A stretch of 64,000 nt of DNA from Oceanobacillus sojae (lineage in GTDB: Bacteria > Bacillota > Bacilli > Bacillales > Amphibacillaceae): NCBI RefSeq assembly GCF_007991515.1, contig NZ_BJYM01000009.1:1-64000 (forward strand). Direction: 5' to 3'. The notes beneath the pieces were generated by a model. The model searched no databases. It had not been told where the DNA came from and saw only the letters and a program-made list of their open reading frames with translations. Made by a program: the position numbers and the translations under genes. Shown here in pieces: positions 44,785-54,193 of this stretch (position 1 is its first letter; each line of letters starts with the position of its first letter).

Positions 44785-45465
44785 CTATTTTTCTTTTATA
44801 GTGATACCTTCTGAACCGCCAATAATAATAGTGTCAGCCATATCAATAAATAACCCTGTTTCCACCACTCCGACAATTGATTGTAATTTCCGGTCTAAAT
44901 CTGCAGGATCCTTTATCTTTTCAAATGAACAATCCACGATATAATTTCCATTGTCTGTGATAAGTGGCTCTCCATCCTTCAATCGAAGTACTGGAGTGCA
45001 GCCCAGCTTCTCTATTTCATAGGCTGTACGTTCCCAAGCAAACTGCAGAATTTCTACCGGCAATGCAAATGCCCCTAAATGCTCTACCATTTTTGAATCA
45101 TCCACAATAATAACTAGCTTTTTTGCAGCCTGAGCAATAATTTTTTCCCTGAATAAAGCTGCTCCGCCGCCCTTGATTAACTGAAAATCCGGATCTACCT
45201 CATCTGATCCGTCAATCGTTATATCCAACTCCTTTGTTGTTGCAAAATCTGTCAAAGGGACACCAAATTCTTTCGCCCATTCCCCTGTCAGAATAGAGGA
45301 TGGAATTCCTTTTATATCTAAGCCTTCCTGTTTTACTCTTTCACCTAAAGCACGTACGAACCAATATACTGTTGAACCGAACCCTATACCTACTTTCATA
45401 CCGTCCTCTACTAATAATGCGGCTTTTTCACCTACTGCTTTTTTTAGTTGATCTTGTGTGTTCAC
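44785..45465 (-). CDS. rpiA: Ribose-5-phosphate isomerase A
   Basis: Enzyme of 226 residues interconverting ribose-5-phosphate and ribulose-5-phosphate in the pentose phosphate pathway. Family motifs are GIGFGSTVYWFVRALG, TIDGSDEVDPDFQLIKGGG and REKIIAQAAKKLVIIVDDSK. Full length. AGGAGG-type site before ATG 45465. It stands alone between asnB and the peptide transporter. Confidence 0.95.
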   Translation of the reverse strand: MNTQDQLKKAVGEKAALLVEDGMKVGIGFGSTVYWFVRALGERVKQEGLDIKGIPSSILTGEWAKEFGVPLTDFATTKELDITIDGSDEVDPDFQLIKGGGAALFREKIIAQAAKKLVIIVDDSKMVEHLGAFALPVEILQFAWERTAYEIEKLGCTPVLRLKDGEPLITDNGNYIVDCSFEKIKDPADLDRKLQSIVGVVETGLFIDMADTIIIGGSEGITIKEK

Positions 45466-45656
45466 GATGAATTCCTCCTGAATGAAGTTTTCTTTTATGT
45501 ATCCGTATCCATTATAGCGTATATGAAGGTTTTTAGAAATGGACGATTATTGGATATTTATTAGTTCTTTAACTTTTACACAATGAAACACATATATAAA
45601 GTGAAGTATCCATCTACAGGTAATTTTACGTTCCTCTCATGATTAATACTTAACTG

Positions 45657-45690
45657 ACAAAAAAGAATGCCCCTAAGGACATTCTTCTTA
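45657..45690 (-). terminator. Terminator of the oligopeptide transporter operon
   Basis: AAGAATGCC / GGACATTCTT hairpin with AAAAAA on the plus strand, just after the oppA stop. Confidence 0.7.
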
Positions 45691-45697
45691 CTGAATA

Positions 45698-47542
45698 TTA
45701 TTCAGGAAGTACTGGATCTTCCTGTGTAACACCAACTTCTTGCCATTCACTCCAGTCTAGAGCTGCAGAATAGCCTGTTACACGCTCGTTTACCGGCGTA
45801 AGAGCAGCACGATAAACTGTTGGGAATACAGGAATATCTTGAACCATTAATTCTTGCCATTCCTTATAAACCTCTTGACGGTGTTCAACTTCAAAGGATT
45901 CTTCTGAGTTACCCTCAGCGATTAAACGATCATTTTCTTCGCTTGAGTAACGAGAATAGTTAAACGGTGCTTCTTTACCATATAGACCGGATGGATCTAC
46001 ATCAGAGCCAGTGCTCCATGCAGCTTGATAAATATCAATATCTGGATCATCCGCTTCTACACGATCATAGAAAGCATTAAATTCATGCAGACGGCCATCT
46101 AATAACTCTACTTTTAATCCTACTGCTTCCCAAGCCTGGATATAGTAGTTTGCAATTGGTTCAGCAGTGTCTCCGCCTTCCATAGATGCAAAGTTAATTA
46201 CTAATTCTTCTCCATCTGGATTTTCACGGATGCCATCACCATCAACATCTTCATAACCAGCTTCGTCTAAAATTCTGTTTGCTTCATCTGGATCATACGT
46301 AGGAGCTTCTACTTCATCATTATAGAAATCTGGATATGCCGGACCAATCAATGTTGTTGCATTCCAGCGTAATCCATTATAGAATCTTTCCCCTACTGCA
46401 TTATTATCTACTGCATGCCACATTGCTCTTCTCAGCTCTACATCAGCCATTTTTGCATCAGGATCTGTTACAACTTCACTGCTGTCTGCATCCCAATGAC
46501 CCAATTTAAAACCAATATACGTGTATGCATTATCAATAACTCCTAAGAACTCAACATTTGTTAAAGATTCCTCTACATCAGGATATTGATCTGTCGGGAA
46601 TCCGCCGCCAGCTATATCAATTTCACCAGATTCTAAAGCCTGAACAACTGTTTCTGGGCTGACTACAGTTAATGTAACTCCGTCAAGTTTGGGAGCACCC
46701 TTCCAGTAATCTTCATTCGCTGTATAAGTTACAGACTCCCCAGGAACAACAGATTCAACTTTAAATGGCCCCATGCCGATTGGATTTTGACGAACTTCAG
46801 CTGACTCTTCCATTTCAGCAATCGGAATATCTTCAAAAATATGCTTCGGTGTAGCATAAGCCCAAATACCGCCAGCTAATAAAGATGGCCAAGCCTCTTT
46901 ATAGCTAATTTCTAACGTTTTATCATCAATAACTTCAATACCCGAAATTGTATCTGCATCTCCAGAATGGTACTCGTCCATTCCTTCTATGTTACGAAAA
47001 CTTGCATCATAACGGATACCAGTATAATCTGGATGACCAATAATTTCATAAGAGTATAACCAGTCTTCTGCTGTTACAGGTTCACCATCATGCCAGTTTA
47101 CATTGTCACCAATAGTAAATGTAAATGTTCTATTATCTTCACTTGTTTCAAATGTTGCTGCACCATCTTGAGTATAAGTGAAGTTTTCATCTGCACTCAA
47201 TAATGATTCATCAAAAAATTGGATAACATGTGCATCTGGATTACCTTGATAAAAATTCCAGTTTAAAATCCCTTCAAATACTGAGGAGTTAACTAAACCA
47301 TAATTTAATGTACCTCCATCAATCGCCTCTCCAGCATCGGTCTTAGCAGCTGGAAAATCATCAATGGAATAAATACCATCTTCTGATCCGCCTTCACCTT
47401 CGTCTGTCCCTTCTTCAGTACCATCATCTGACCCGCCATCACCCTCAGCGTTATCATCTGATCCACTACTACAAGCAGCCAATACTAAAATAAGCATTAA
47501 CATCATTGCCAGTAATAACTTCGATAAGCTTGCTTTCTTCAT
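45698..47542 (-). CDS. oppA: Oligopeptide-binding lipoprotein
   Basis: Extracellular solute-binding protein family 5, 614 residues. Signal peptide with lipobox LAAC and lipidated Cys24, then an acidic glycine-rich linker (about 25-60, repeated DG/EG/SD), then the binding domain with NVNWHDGEPVTAEDW and NFYQGNPDAHVI. Last gene of the D-F-B-C-A operon. The strong acidity of the surface fits a salt-tolerant bacillus. Peptide is the likely ligand; a nickel or other small-molecule member of the family is less likely. Confidence 0.93.
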   Translation of the reverse strand: MKKASLSKLLLAMMLMLILVLAACSSGSDDNAEGDGGSDDGTEEGTDEGEGGSEDGIYSIDDFPAAKTDAGEAIDGGTLNYGLVNSSVFEGILNWNFYQGNPDAHVIQFFDESLLSADENFTYTQDGAATFETSEDNRTFTFTIGDNVNWHDGEPVTAEDWLYSYEIIGHPDYTGIRYDASFRNIEGMDEYHSGDADTISGIEVIDDKTLEISYKEAWPSLLAGGIWAYATPKHIFEDIPIAEMEESAEVRQNPIGMGPFKVESVVPGESVTYTANEDYWKGAPKLDGVTLTVVSPETVVQALESGEIDIAGGGFPTDQYPDVEESLTNVEFLGVIDNAYTYIGFKLGHWDADSSEVVTDPDAKMADVELRRAMWHAVDNNAVGERFYNGLRWNATTLIGPAYPDFYNDEVEAPTYDPDEANRILDEAGYEDVDGDGIRENPDGEELVINFASMEGGDTAEPIANYYIQAWEAVGLKVELLDGRLHEFNAFYDRVEADDPDIDIYQAAWSTGSDVDPSGLYGKEAPFNYSRYSSEENDRLIAEGNSEESFEVEHRQEVYKEWQELMVQDIPVFPTVYRAALTPVNERVTGYSAALDWSEWQEVGVTQEDPVLPE

Positions 47543-47648
47543 ACCTTGAACCTCCCCTTATATTTGTTTATTATGCCGGTTACAAGTTCCCAGCTATCTA
47601 TACTCCACACCAACTATTCAGAATAATTGATGAAAGTAACAAAGATTA

Positions 47649-48545
47649 CTAGCCCCTTCTTTGACGGGCGTCTGCTGCACGCTTTAATGCTTCTCCAACA
47701 TTTCGGACAGCCAGCATCAATATTAAAATCAGTACTGCCGGCGGAACCCAAATCCACCATCTATGCTCTAAGGTTTGCGGGTTTGTTGCATAAGAAATCA
47801 ATGTTCCTAAGCTTGGTGTACTTTCCGGCAATCCAAAGCCTAAAAAAGACAGTCCGGATTCTAAACCAATATTTGCTGCCAAATTCAACGTCATTGTTAC
47901 AATAATTAACGATACAATATTTGGCATAACCTGTTTGAAAATAATATTAAAGTTGGATGTTCCCAATGTTTTCGAGGCCTGCGCGTAATCCAGTTCCCTT
48001 TCCTGTAACGCCTTGGACCGGATTAGCCGGGCAATCCCCATCCACATAAAAGCAGACATAATTAGTGAAAATGTTATTGTATTGTAATCCGGAACAATTA
48101 CCACAAAACTAATAATAATAAATAAAAATGGTAAAATATTCATAAAGTCAAGAATACGCATCATCACGTTATCAACATGACCGCCATAATAGCCGGATAT
48201 CAAACCATAGGCGATTCCAAAAACACCGCTAAGCAGCGTAACTAAAATACCAATAGTTAATGAATTCCTGGTTCCAATAATCAATTGACCAAAGACATCT
48301 CTTCCACCATAATCTGTCCCTAGAATAAAGTCTTCGCCAGGTGGCTCATTTATTGCGAATAAATCAACCGTGACAATCTGGTCCTGGTCTAGAAATATGG
48401 ATAGACCGTATACAAAAGCTGCGACTAAAACCAAAAATATTAAGGAAACAAGTGCCAATTTATCCCGATATAATTCTTTTAATAATACTTTTATAGCTGA
48501 AGGGGTTTTGGCCTGCTCCAATTCCTTCACGTCAGTTGCTTCCAT
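47649..48545 (-). CDS. oppC: Oligopeptide ABC transporter permease OppC
   Basis: Permease of 298 residues with six membrane segments. N-terminal OppC region (about 20-60), then the permease domain with LGTDYGGRDVFGQLIIGTRNSL in shorter parts and the coupling loop YAQASKTLGTSNFNIIFKQVMPN. ATG 48545 follows oppB closely. Together with OppB it forms the channel. Ends about 107 bp before oppA. Confidence 0.93.
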   Translation of the reverse strand: MEATDVKELEQAKTPSAIKVLLKELYRDKLALVSLIFLVLVAAFVYGLSIFLDQDQIVTVDLFAINEPPGEDFILGTDYGGRDVFGQLIIGTRNSLTIGILVTLLSGVFGIAYGLISGYYGGHVDNVMMRILDFMNILPFLFIIISFVVIVPDYNTITFSLIMSAFMWMGIARLIRSKALQERELDYAQASKTLGTSNFNIIFKQVMPNIVSLIIVTMTLNLAANIGLESGLSFLGFGLPESTPSLGTLISYATNPQTLEHRWWIWVPPAVLILILMLAVRNVGEALKRAADARQRRG

Positions 48546-48573
48546 CTATAATCACCTCAAAATTATTAAGATT

Positions 48574-49536
48574 CTACTTAATACGAATTCGTGGATCGAC
48601 AATACTTAATATAATATCTGATAATAAAGCTCCCATGATTTGTGCTGTACCAAACAACAGTACAAGTGAATTTGCAACACTAAAATCTCGCTGTGTAATA
48701 GATTCTAAGAATAGAAGTCCCATACCCGGGTAGCTAAATATCTTTTCCACAAATACCGTTCCAGTGATTAACGTTGTAATTTCCCAGCCAAAAAATGCAG
48801 CAATTGGTAATAAAGAATTTCTAAATATATGTTTATTATATACTCTCTGTTCACCTGCCCCTTTAGCACGGGCTGTTATAATAAAATCTTTTTGCTTCGT
48901 ATCAATAATTTCACTCCGTAGATATTGAACAGTTGAGACGACTTGAATTAAAGCTATCGATATTCCTGGTAAGAGCGCATGATAAACTTTACTTAGCCAA
49001 TATGCGATAGTTCCCGGTTCAGTACCCGGCGCCACACTTCCGCTGGTTGGAAACCAGCCTAAATTATAACCAAAAATCCAAAGCATAAATAAGGAAAAAA
49101 TAAACAGCGGTGTAGCAAATCCAATATAGGTATAACCAGTAATAGCCTGATCAAGCAGCGTATCATTAAAACGTCCGCTAATTAGTCCTAATGGAAGTGC
49201 AATTAAATATGTAAAGATTAATGTAACAACCGATAGAAGAACCGTATTTACCATTCGCTGGCCGATTAATTCTGTAACAGGCATTTTAAAACGGAATGAC
49301 TGACCAAAATCGCCTTGCAGAATACCTCCGACCCAGTCTACATACTGTATATACCAAGGGTTATTTAAGCCCAATCTTTCCCGTTGCTGCTCGACTGCCG
49401 CCGGATCAATACTTGGATCAATCAGTCCCGATAAAGCATCTCCGGGCATCATCTGAGCTAATATAAACACAATAATACTCAAAATAATGATTTGCGGGAT
49501 AGTAATCAATAATCTTCTGACTATAAATTTCCACAT
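48574..49536 (-). CDS. oppB: Oligopeptide ABC transporter permease OppB
   Basis: Permease of 320 residues with the OppB N-terminal motif MWKFIVRRLLITIPQI, RLGLNNPWYIQYVDWVGG, and the EAA-like loop ARAKGAGEQRVYNKHIFRNS. Start ATG 49536 is used because the longer frame up to 49569 has an atypical, charged N-terminus and overlaps oppF. An AAAGG lies 11 nt upstream. It follows oppF with an 7-bp gap. Confidence 0.92.
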   Translation of the reverse strand: MWKFIVRRLLITIPQIIILSIIVFILAQMMPGDALSGLIDPSIDPAAVEQQRERLGLNNPWYIQYVDWVGGILQGDFGQSFRFKMPVTELIGQRMVNTVLLSVVTLIFTYLIALPLGLISGRFNDTLLDQAITGYTYIGFATPLFIFSLFMLWIFGYNLGWFPTSGSVAPGTEPGTIAYWLSKVYHALLPGISIALIQVVSTVQYLRSEIIDTKQKDFIITARAKGAGEQRVYNKHIFRNSLLPIAAFFGWEITTLITGTVFVEKIFSYPGMGLLFLESITQRDFSVANSLVLLFGTAQIMGALLSDIILSIVDPRIRIK

Positions 49537-49543
49537 AAATTCA

Positions 49544-50476
49544 TCAACCTTTCTGCGGCAGAGCAACACGATGTGTGTCTGAAATAGATTTCAATTGGAA
49601 AGCCAATCCGTCCTGATCGAAAAAATCATTATAGGATTGCGTGTATTCTTCCAATACCTTTTGCCGATTATGAAATTGCTTTTCACGATTTTTTGGATCA
49701 ATATCCGGAATTGCAGCAATTAAACGTTTCGTATAAATATGCTGTGGATTTTCAAAAATATCTGCTGTACTTCCCTGCTCCACATATCTTCCTTTATACA
49801 TAATCGATATATTGTCGCACATATGCTTCACAATCCCCAAATCATGACTGATAAATAAATAGGTCAGGTTGAGTTCACTTTGAATTTCCTTTAAAAAGTT
49901 CAATACTTGAGCCTGTACAGATACATCTAAAGCAGATACAGGCTCATCCGCTATAATCAGCTTCGGTTTTAAGGCAATTGCTCTGGCAACTCCAATACGC
50001 TGCCTCTGCCCACCGGAAAATTCATGTGGATATTTAAAAATACTGTCAGGACTCACATTAACGATGTCTAAGAGCTCCTGTACACGCTTTCTCTCTTCTT
50101 GCTTCGATAATTTTTCAAAGTTCCGCAGCGGCTCTGCAACAATATCCAGTACCCGCTTTCTCGGATTTAAAGAAGAATAGGGATCTTGAAAAATCATTTG
50201 TACATCTTTCCTGAATGCTTTATTTTTTGTTTTTTTATCTGTAATATCTTTTCCATCAAATAAAATCTTCCCGGAGGTTATATCCTCCAAGCCAATGATC
50301 GCCCGTCCTGTCGTTGACTTTCCGGAGCCGGACTCACCGACTAGACCATATGTTTTCCCCTGTTCCATCTCAAAGGATACACCGTCAACAGCTTTGATAT
50401 GATCCACTGTCCGATTAAAAATTCCACCTTTTATCGGGAAGTATACTTGTAAATCTTGCACCTCAAGAAACGCCAT
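49544..50476 (-). CDS. oppF: Oligopeptide ABC transporter ATPase OppF
   Basis: ATP-binding subunit of 310 residues: Walker [10 protein letters not shown], signature SGGQRQRIGVARAI, Walker B LIIADEP and a D-loop SALD, followed by the oligopeptide-type C-terminal extension. ATG 50476 with GGAGGAGC upstream is chosen over a longer frame. The start lies inside the 3' end of oppD (14-bp overlap). Forms the ATPase pair with OppD. Confidence 0.94.
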   Translation of the reverse strand: MAFLEVQDLQVYFPIKGGIFNRTVDHIKAVDGVSFEMEQGKTYGLVGESGSGKSTTGRAIIGLEDITSGKILFDGKDITDKKTKNKAFRKDVQMIFQDPYSSLNPRKRVLDIVAEPLRNFEKLSKQEERKRVQELLDIVNVSPDSIFKYPHEFSGGQRQRIGVARAIALKPKLIIADEPVSALDVSVQAQVLNFLKEIQSELNLTYLFISHDLGIVKHMCDNISIMYKGRYVEQGSTADIFENPQHIYTKRLIAAIPDIDPKNREKQFHNRQKVLEEYTQSYNDFFDQDGLAFQLKSISDTHRVALPQKG

Positions 50477-51470
50477 TTGCCTGCTCCTCCTTATTATCCG
50501 GGAAGTAAAAATGCTCATAACATGTGCATCTGACAAAATGTCCGGATTCTACTTCATGTAATTCTGGATGCTCCTCATGATGTGAAGCATCAATCCAAGG
50601 AATCCGTTCTGCAAAACGGCATCCTGTTCTTGGTAAATTCTTCAAGGTAGGTACAACACCCTGGATTACATGAAGCCTGTCCTGTCCTTCAGCCGGTACC
50701 GAATTTAATAAGGATCTTGTATATGGATGCAACGGGTTTGCAAACAGTTTGTCTACAGGTGCAATTTCTACAATTTGCCCTGCATACATAACAGCTACAC
50801 GGTCAGCCATTTCCGCCACAACACCTAAATCATGGGTAATCAAAATAATCCCTGCATGTATTTTTTCTTTCAGTTCACGGACTAAGTCAAGAATTTGTGC
50901 CTGAATGGTTACATCCAAAGCAGTAGTTGGTTCGTCAGCAATTAATAGTTCCGGATCATTCGCAATCGCGATCGCAATAATAATACGCTGCCTCATACCA
51001 CCTGATAATTCATGTGGAAACTGCTCATAAACGCGTTCCGGTCTTGGAATTCCCACTAAATTAAGCAGCTCAATAGTACGTTTTTTCCTGCCCTGCTGGC
51101 CAAGTTTTTTATTATGCAAAAATAAATTTTCTTCAATTTGTCTGCCTATTGGCATAAGTGGATTTAAAGCAGTCAGTGGATCCTGAAAAATCATCGCCAT
51201 TTCGTCTCCACGTATTTTATTTAATTTTGACGTCGACATTTTGACAATATTTTGATTATTTAACAAGATTTCTCCTTCAATTTTTGCTCTTGTATGCAGC
51301 CGCATAATCGAGAATGCCAGAGCGCTCTTTCCCGAACCAGACTCTCCAACAATTCCCAATACTTCATTTTTATTCAAGGTAAGCGTTACATCATCTACCG
51401 CTGCGTAATATTCATCCCCAATACGAAAAGATGTTGAAAGGTTTTTTATCTTTAAAAGTTCATTACTCAA
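50463..51470 (-). CDS. oppD: Oligopeptide ABC transporter ATPase OppD
   Basis: ATP-binding subunit of 335 residues: Walker [11 protein letters not shown], signature [14 protein letters not shown], Walker [13 protein letters not shown], and a C-terminal cysteine-containing region ([17 protein letters not shown]) as in iron-sulphur-binding members of the family. Start is TTG 51470 with AAGGGGG 7 nt upstream. First gene of the operon; regulated probably from the long CodY-box-bearing region upstream. Confidence 0.94.
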   Translation of the reverse strand: MSNELLKIKNLSTSFRIGDEYYAAVDDVTLTLNKNEVLGIVGESGSGKSALAFSIMRLHTRAKIEGEILLNNQNIVKMSTSKLNKIRGDEMAMIFQDPLTALNPLMPIGRQIEENLFLHNKKLGQQGRKKRTIELLNLVGIPRPERVYEQFPHELSGGMRQRIIIAIAIANDPELLIADEPTTALDVTIQAQILDLVRELKEKIHAGIILITHDLGVVAEMADRVAVMYAGQIVEIAPVDKLFANPLHPYTRSLLNSVPAEGQDRLHVIQGVVPTLKNLPRTGCRFAERIPWIDASHHEEHPELHEVESGHFVRCTCYEHFYFPDNKEEQANGVS

Positions 51471-51532
51471 CCTACATCCCCCTTAACCAAAATGTTTTTT
51501 CATTCTCTATGCTGTATGTTTCAGGCAATTCA

Positions 51533-51547
51533 AATTTTCAGCAAACC
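51533..51547. promoter_or_regulatory. CodY-like box (weaker)
   Basis: Matches 12 of 15 positions of the CodY consensus AATTTTCWGAAAATT; 63 bp before oppD. Confidence 0.4.
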
Positions 51548-51817
51548 TCCCCTTTCTGATTTCCGAATAATCAGATGACGAAAATTTGAGTAATTTCTGA
51601 ATAAAAAAATGCATGCATGATCATTCATTTTTAATTATCAATAATTAAAATTTTTTTGAACAAACATAACATGGTCTCGGCTTGGCTCAGCTCATCTACT
51701 AAATTATATTTTTCCCTGCTCTCAGCAGTAATCTATGATATAAATTTAGTTTCTCTAGTAAGCGATTTTTTCTATCTTGCGGACGATATGTAATATGTAA
51801 AGAATATAATTGTTGTA

Positions 51818-51832
51818 ATTTTTCTGAAAATT
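51818..51832. promoter_or_regulatory. CodY-like box (strong)
   Basis: ATTTTTCTGAAAATT matches the 15-bp CodY consensus at 14 positions; 348 bp upstream of the oppD start. CodY represses peptide uptake operons in Bacillus. Confidence 0.55.
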
Positions 51833-51839
51833 GTCCGTA

Positions 51840-52440
51840 AATAAATAAGAAATTTTATCGCTTTAACAGGCTAAATTCTATTCTATTTTTATTAATCTTT
51901 GTTACCTCTAAAATGTTGCAATTTCATTTCAAAAATTTGAATTCGAAAACTTATCGTAAACAAATCTTAATATACTTTGAAATTATAGTTTATAACCTTG
52001 CTAAAATCAATAGGTTTTGACAAAAAATAAGATTGGCAGCTGTATACATAATTTCCTTTATGTCACCAAAAACCTTTAAAATCAAGGGATTATTCCAATA
52101 ATTTACTTAAAAAATTAATTTAAATTTTTTCAATTTTCTTCTCATAATTTTGTGTCGTTTTATCAAAAAAATCATCTATATATCGTCATGAGTACCAAAT
52201 ATTAACTGTTTGAAGGAAGGAAAAAATGCTTTTAAAAAAGGATAAAAATGGATAACAGTATGCGTTATGTATGAATTAAAATAAAAAAACAAAGTAAAAT
52301 GGTTTTAGTATTCAGCCCTTATATTCCGAATCTAAGAAAGTATTTTTATAGATTTTCACAAAAAGAATAATTCATTATGAGAGTGTTACGACAATTTTGC
52401 ATAAAAAAATAAGTATTTATTGAGTCCTGCCCACAAATGA
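51840..52440. other. Long AT-rich intergenic stretch, no gene seen
   Basis: Part of a 1,035-bp space between oppD and ilvA. I see no convincing coding region on either strand, only very short frames (for example ATG 52226 with GGAAGG upstream, 9 codons), and no clear RNA. Confidence 0.6.
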
Positions 52441-52465
52441 AAAAAACTTCTAACATAATAAATAA

Positions 52466-52503
52466 AACTTCATTCAATGAGGATATCCTCATTGAATGAA
52501 GTT
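52466..52503 (-). terminator. Terminator after ilvA: 38-bp perfect palindrome
   Basis: AACTTCATTCAATGAGGAT followed by its exact complement with no spacer; minus-strand T-rich tail (TTTTATTTAT). It closes the ilv-leu operon. Confidence 0.85.
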
Positions 52504-52505
52504 AT

Positions 52506-53522
52506 TTATAAAGCAACATACGATTTTACTTTTTTCGGTTTATACTTTTCGGATAACTCTTGAATTCGCTGCATGTTCCCGATATCGAGGTTCCCACCAC
52601 TCACGATGACTCCGCAATGTCTAGAACGAAGCTGATGATGATGTGCGAATAAGGCTGCCAGAGCAGCTGCTCCAGCTCCCTCCATCAATGTTTTATTCCG
52701 TTCAAGCATATATATAATCGCTGCAGCAATTTGCTCATCAGTTACAGTTACAATATCATCTACATATTCTTGGATAATTGGCAATGTATGCTTTCCAGGT
52801 TCTTTTACAGCAATCCCTTCTGCAATAGTATCCACTTGCGTCAGCTTTTTCACCTGCTTGGTATGATAGCTGTCATAAATAGCGGCAGCTCCTTCAGCCT
52901 GCACACCAATCACCCGGATATTCCGGTTGATATGTTTGGCTGCTACTGCAATCCCGCTAATTAAACCGCCGCCGCCGATCGGCACTAAAATGGTGTCTAT
53001 GCGATCTTCCTGACGCAGCAATTCCATTGCAATAGTGCCTTGTCCAGCCATAATATCATAATCATCAAATGGATGAATATAGGTTGCACCTGTTTTCAGC
53101 TGATGCTCTAATGATGCCTGATAGGCCTCCTGAAAGCTTTCTCCTGTCAAAATGACGTCAGCACCATAATTTCTTGTTGCATTTACTTTAGCCAGCGGTG
53201 TTCCTTCTGACATGAATATTGTTGCCTTCACACCTAATTTTGACGCTGCATGCGCAACTCCTTGTGCATGGTTTCCGGCAGATGCTGTAATAACACCATT
53301 TGTAAGCTCTTCATCTGTCATTTGCATCAGTTTATAACTTGCGCCCCGAAACTTAAATGCTCCGGTTTTTTGCTGATTTTCCATCTTACAATACACATGC
53401 TTCCCTACCAAATCATCTGTTGTGTGCGATGTTAACAGCGATGTTTGATGAACAATTGGCTTTAATTTCTTCCATGCTTGATATACTTTTTCACCAGTTA
53501 AGCGATCCCCAAGTGAATCCAC
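52506..53522 (-). CDS. ilvA: Threonine dehydratase (short form, no ACT domain)
   Basis: PLP enzyme of 338 residues that turns threonine into 2-oxobutanoate, the first committed step to isoleucine. The cofactor lysine is Lys57 in GAFKFRGA; SAGNHAQGVA and GGGGLISGIA bind the substrate and phosphate. The C-terminal regulatory domain of biosynthetic IlvA is missing, so it resembles catabolic or serine/threonine dehydratases and may escape isoleucine feedback inhibition. Start GTG 53522 is the first available codon after an in-frame stop, though its AAAGGAG site is unusually close. It is the last gene of the ilv-leu operon. Confidence 0.88.
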   Translation of the reverse strand: MDSLGDRLTGEKVYQAWKKLKPIVHQTSLLTSHTTDDLVGKHVYCKMENQQKTGAFKFRGASYKLMQMTDEELTNGVITASAGNHAQGVAHAASKLGVKATIFMSEGTPLAKVNATRNYGADVILTGESFQEAYQASLEHQLKTGATYIHPFDDYDIMAGQGTIAMELLRQEDRIDTILVPIGGGGLISGIAVAAKHINRNIRVIGVQAEGAAAIYDSYHTKQVKKLTQVDTIAEGIAVKEPGKHTLPIIQEYVDDIVTVTDEQIAAAIIYMLERNKTLMEGAGAAALAALFAHHHQLRSRHCGVIVSGGNLDIGNMQRIQELSEKYKPKKVKSYVAL

Positions 53523-53600
53523 ACTCCTTTAATACTCTGATTGTTTCTAATCTTCTTTCTATCTCTCTATTTTCTCATATTTTTCTGTACTTAGCATTTT

Positions 53601-54182
53601 TTAAGCACGTTTTTCTTCAAATGCTTGAATCGCATCTTCCTCTAGAAGAGTCAACGCAATATCATCCCAGCCGTTAAGAAGTTTCTCCTTATGATAAGGC
53701 GGAATATCAAATGAAACTACGGTGCCATCTGTATCTGTAATTTCCTGTTTTTCTAAATCAACATCTAATGTTAATCCCTGCTCCGCTTTTTTCATCCACT
53801 GCTGGACCTGCTCTTCATTCATTTTTATTACTAATATGCCGTTTTTCAACGAATTATTATAAAAAATATCTGCAAAGTCAGGAGCAATAATGACTTTAAA
53901 CCCGTAATCCTCTAAGGCCCAAGGAGCATGTTCACGGGATGAGCCACATCCAAAATTATCACCAGCTAACAATATTGTAGCATTTTCATATTTGGGCTGG
54001 TTTAAGACAAATTCATCACGTAAATTTCCATCATCGTCAAAACGCCAATGGAAAAATAAAAACTCTCCAAATCCTGTACGTTCAATACGCTTTAAAAATT
54101 GCTTGGGAATAATCTGATCGGTATCCACGTTTCCACGATTCAACGGAACAGCAATTCCTTTATGTTCTTTAAATGGTTCCAT
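53601..54182 (-). CDS. leuD: 3-isopropylmalate dehydratase small subunit
   Basis: Protein of 193 residues, the swivel domain of isopropylmalate isomerase in leucine synthesis. Conserved blocks are NVDTDQIIPKQFLKRI near the start and GDNFGCGSSREHAPWAL. Normal length. It starts 11 bp after leuC with an AGGAGG-type site. Confidence 0.96.
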   Translation of the reverse strand: MEPFKEHKGIAVPLNRGNVDTDQIIPKQFLKRIERTGFGEFLFFHWRFDDDGNLRDEFVLNQPKYENATILLAGDNFGCGSSREHAPWALEDYGFKVIIAPDFADIFYNNSLKNGILVIKMNEEQVQQWMKKAEQGLTLDVDLEKQEITDTDGTVVSFDIPPYHKEKLLNGWDDIALTLLEEDAIQAFEEKRA

Positions 54183-54193
54183 GCTTATTCCTC

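Noticed and set aside
52017-52048. TTGACA followed by TATACA on the plus strand
   Set aside because: The spacer is 20 bp and no gene or RNA follows on the plus strand.
52226-52288. Two tiny frames (MLLKKDKNG and MDNSMRYV) with ribosome-site-like sequences
   Set aside because: Eight and nine residues only, with nothing downstream on that strand to regulate.
52466-52503. 38-bp perfect palindrome considered as an operator or replication-related site
   Set aside because: It lies 2 bp from the ilvA stop with a T-rich tail, so a terminator is the simpler explanation.
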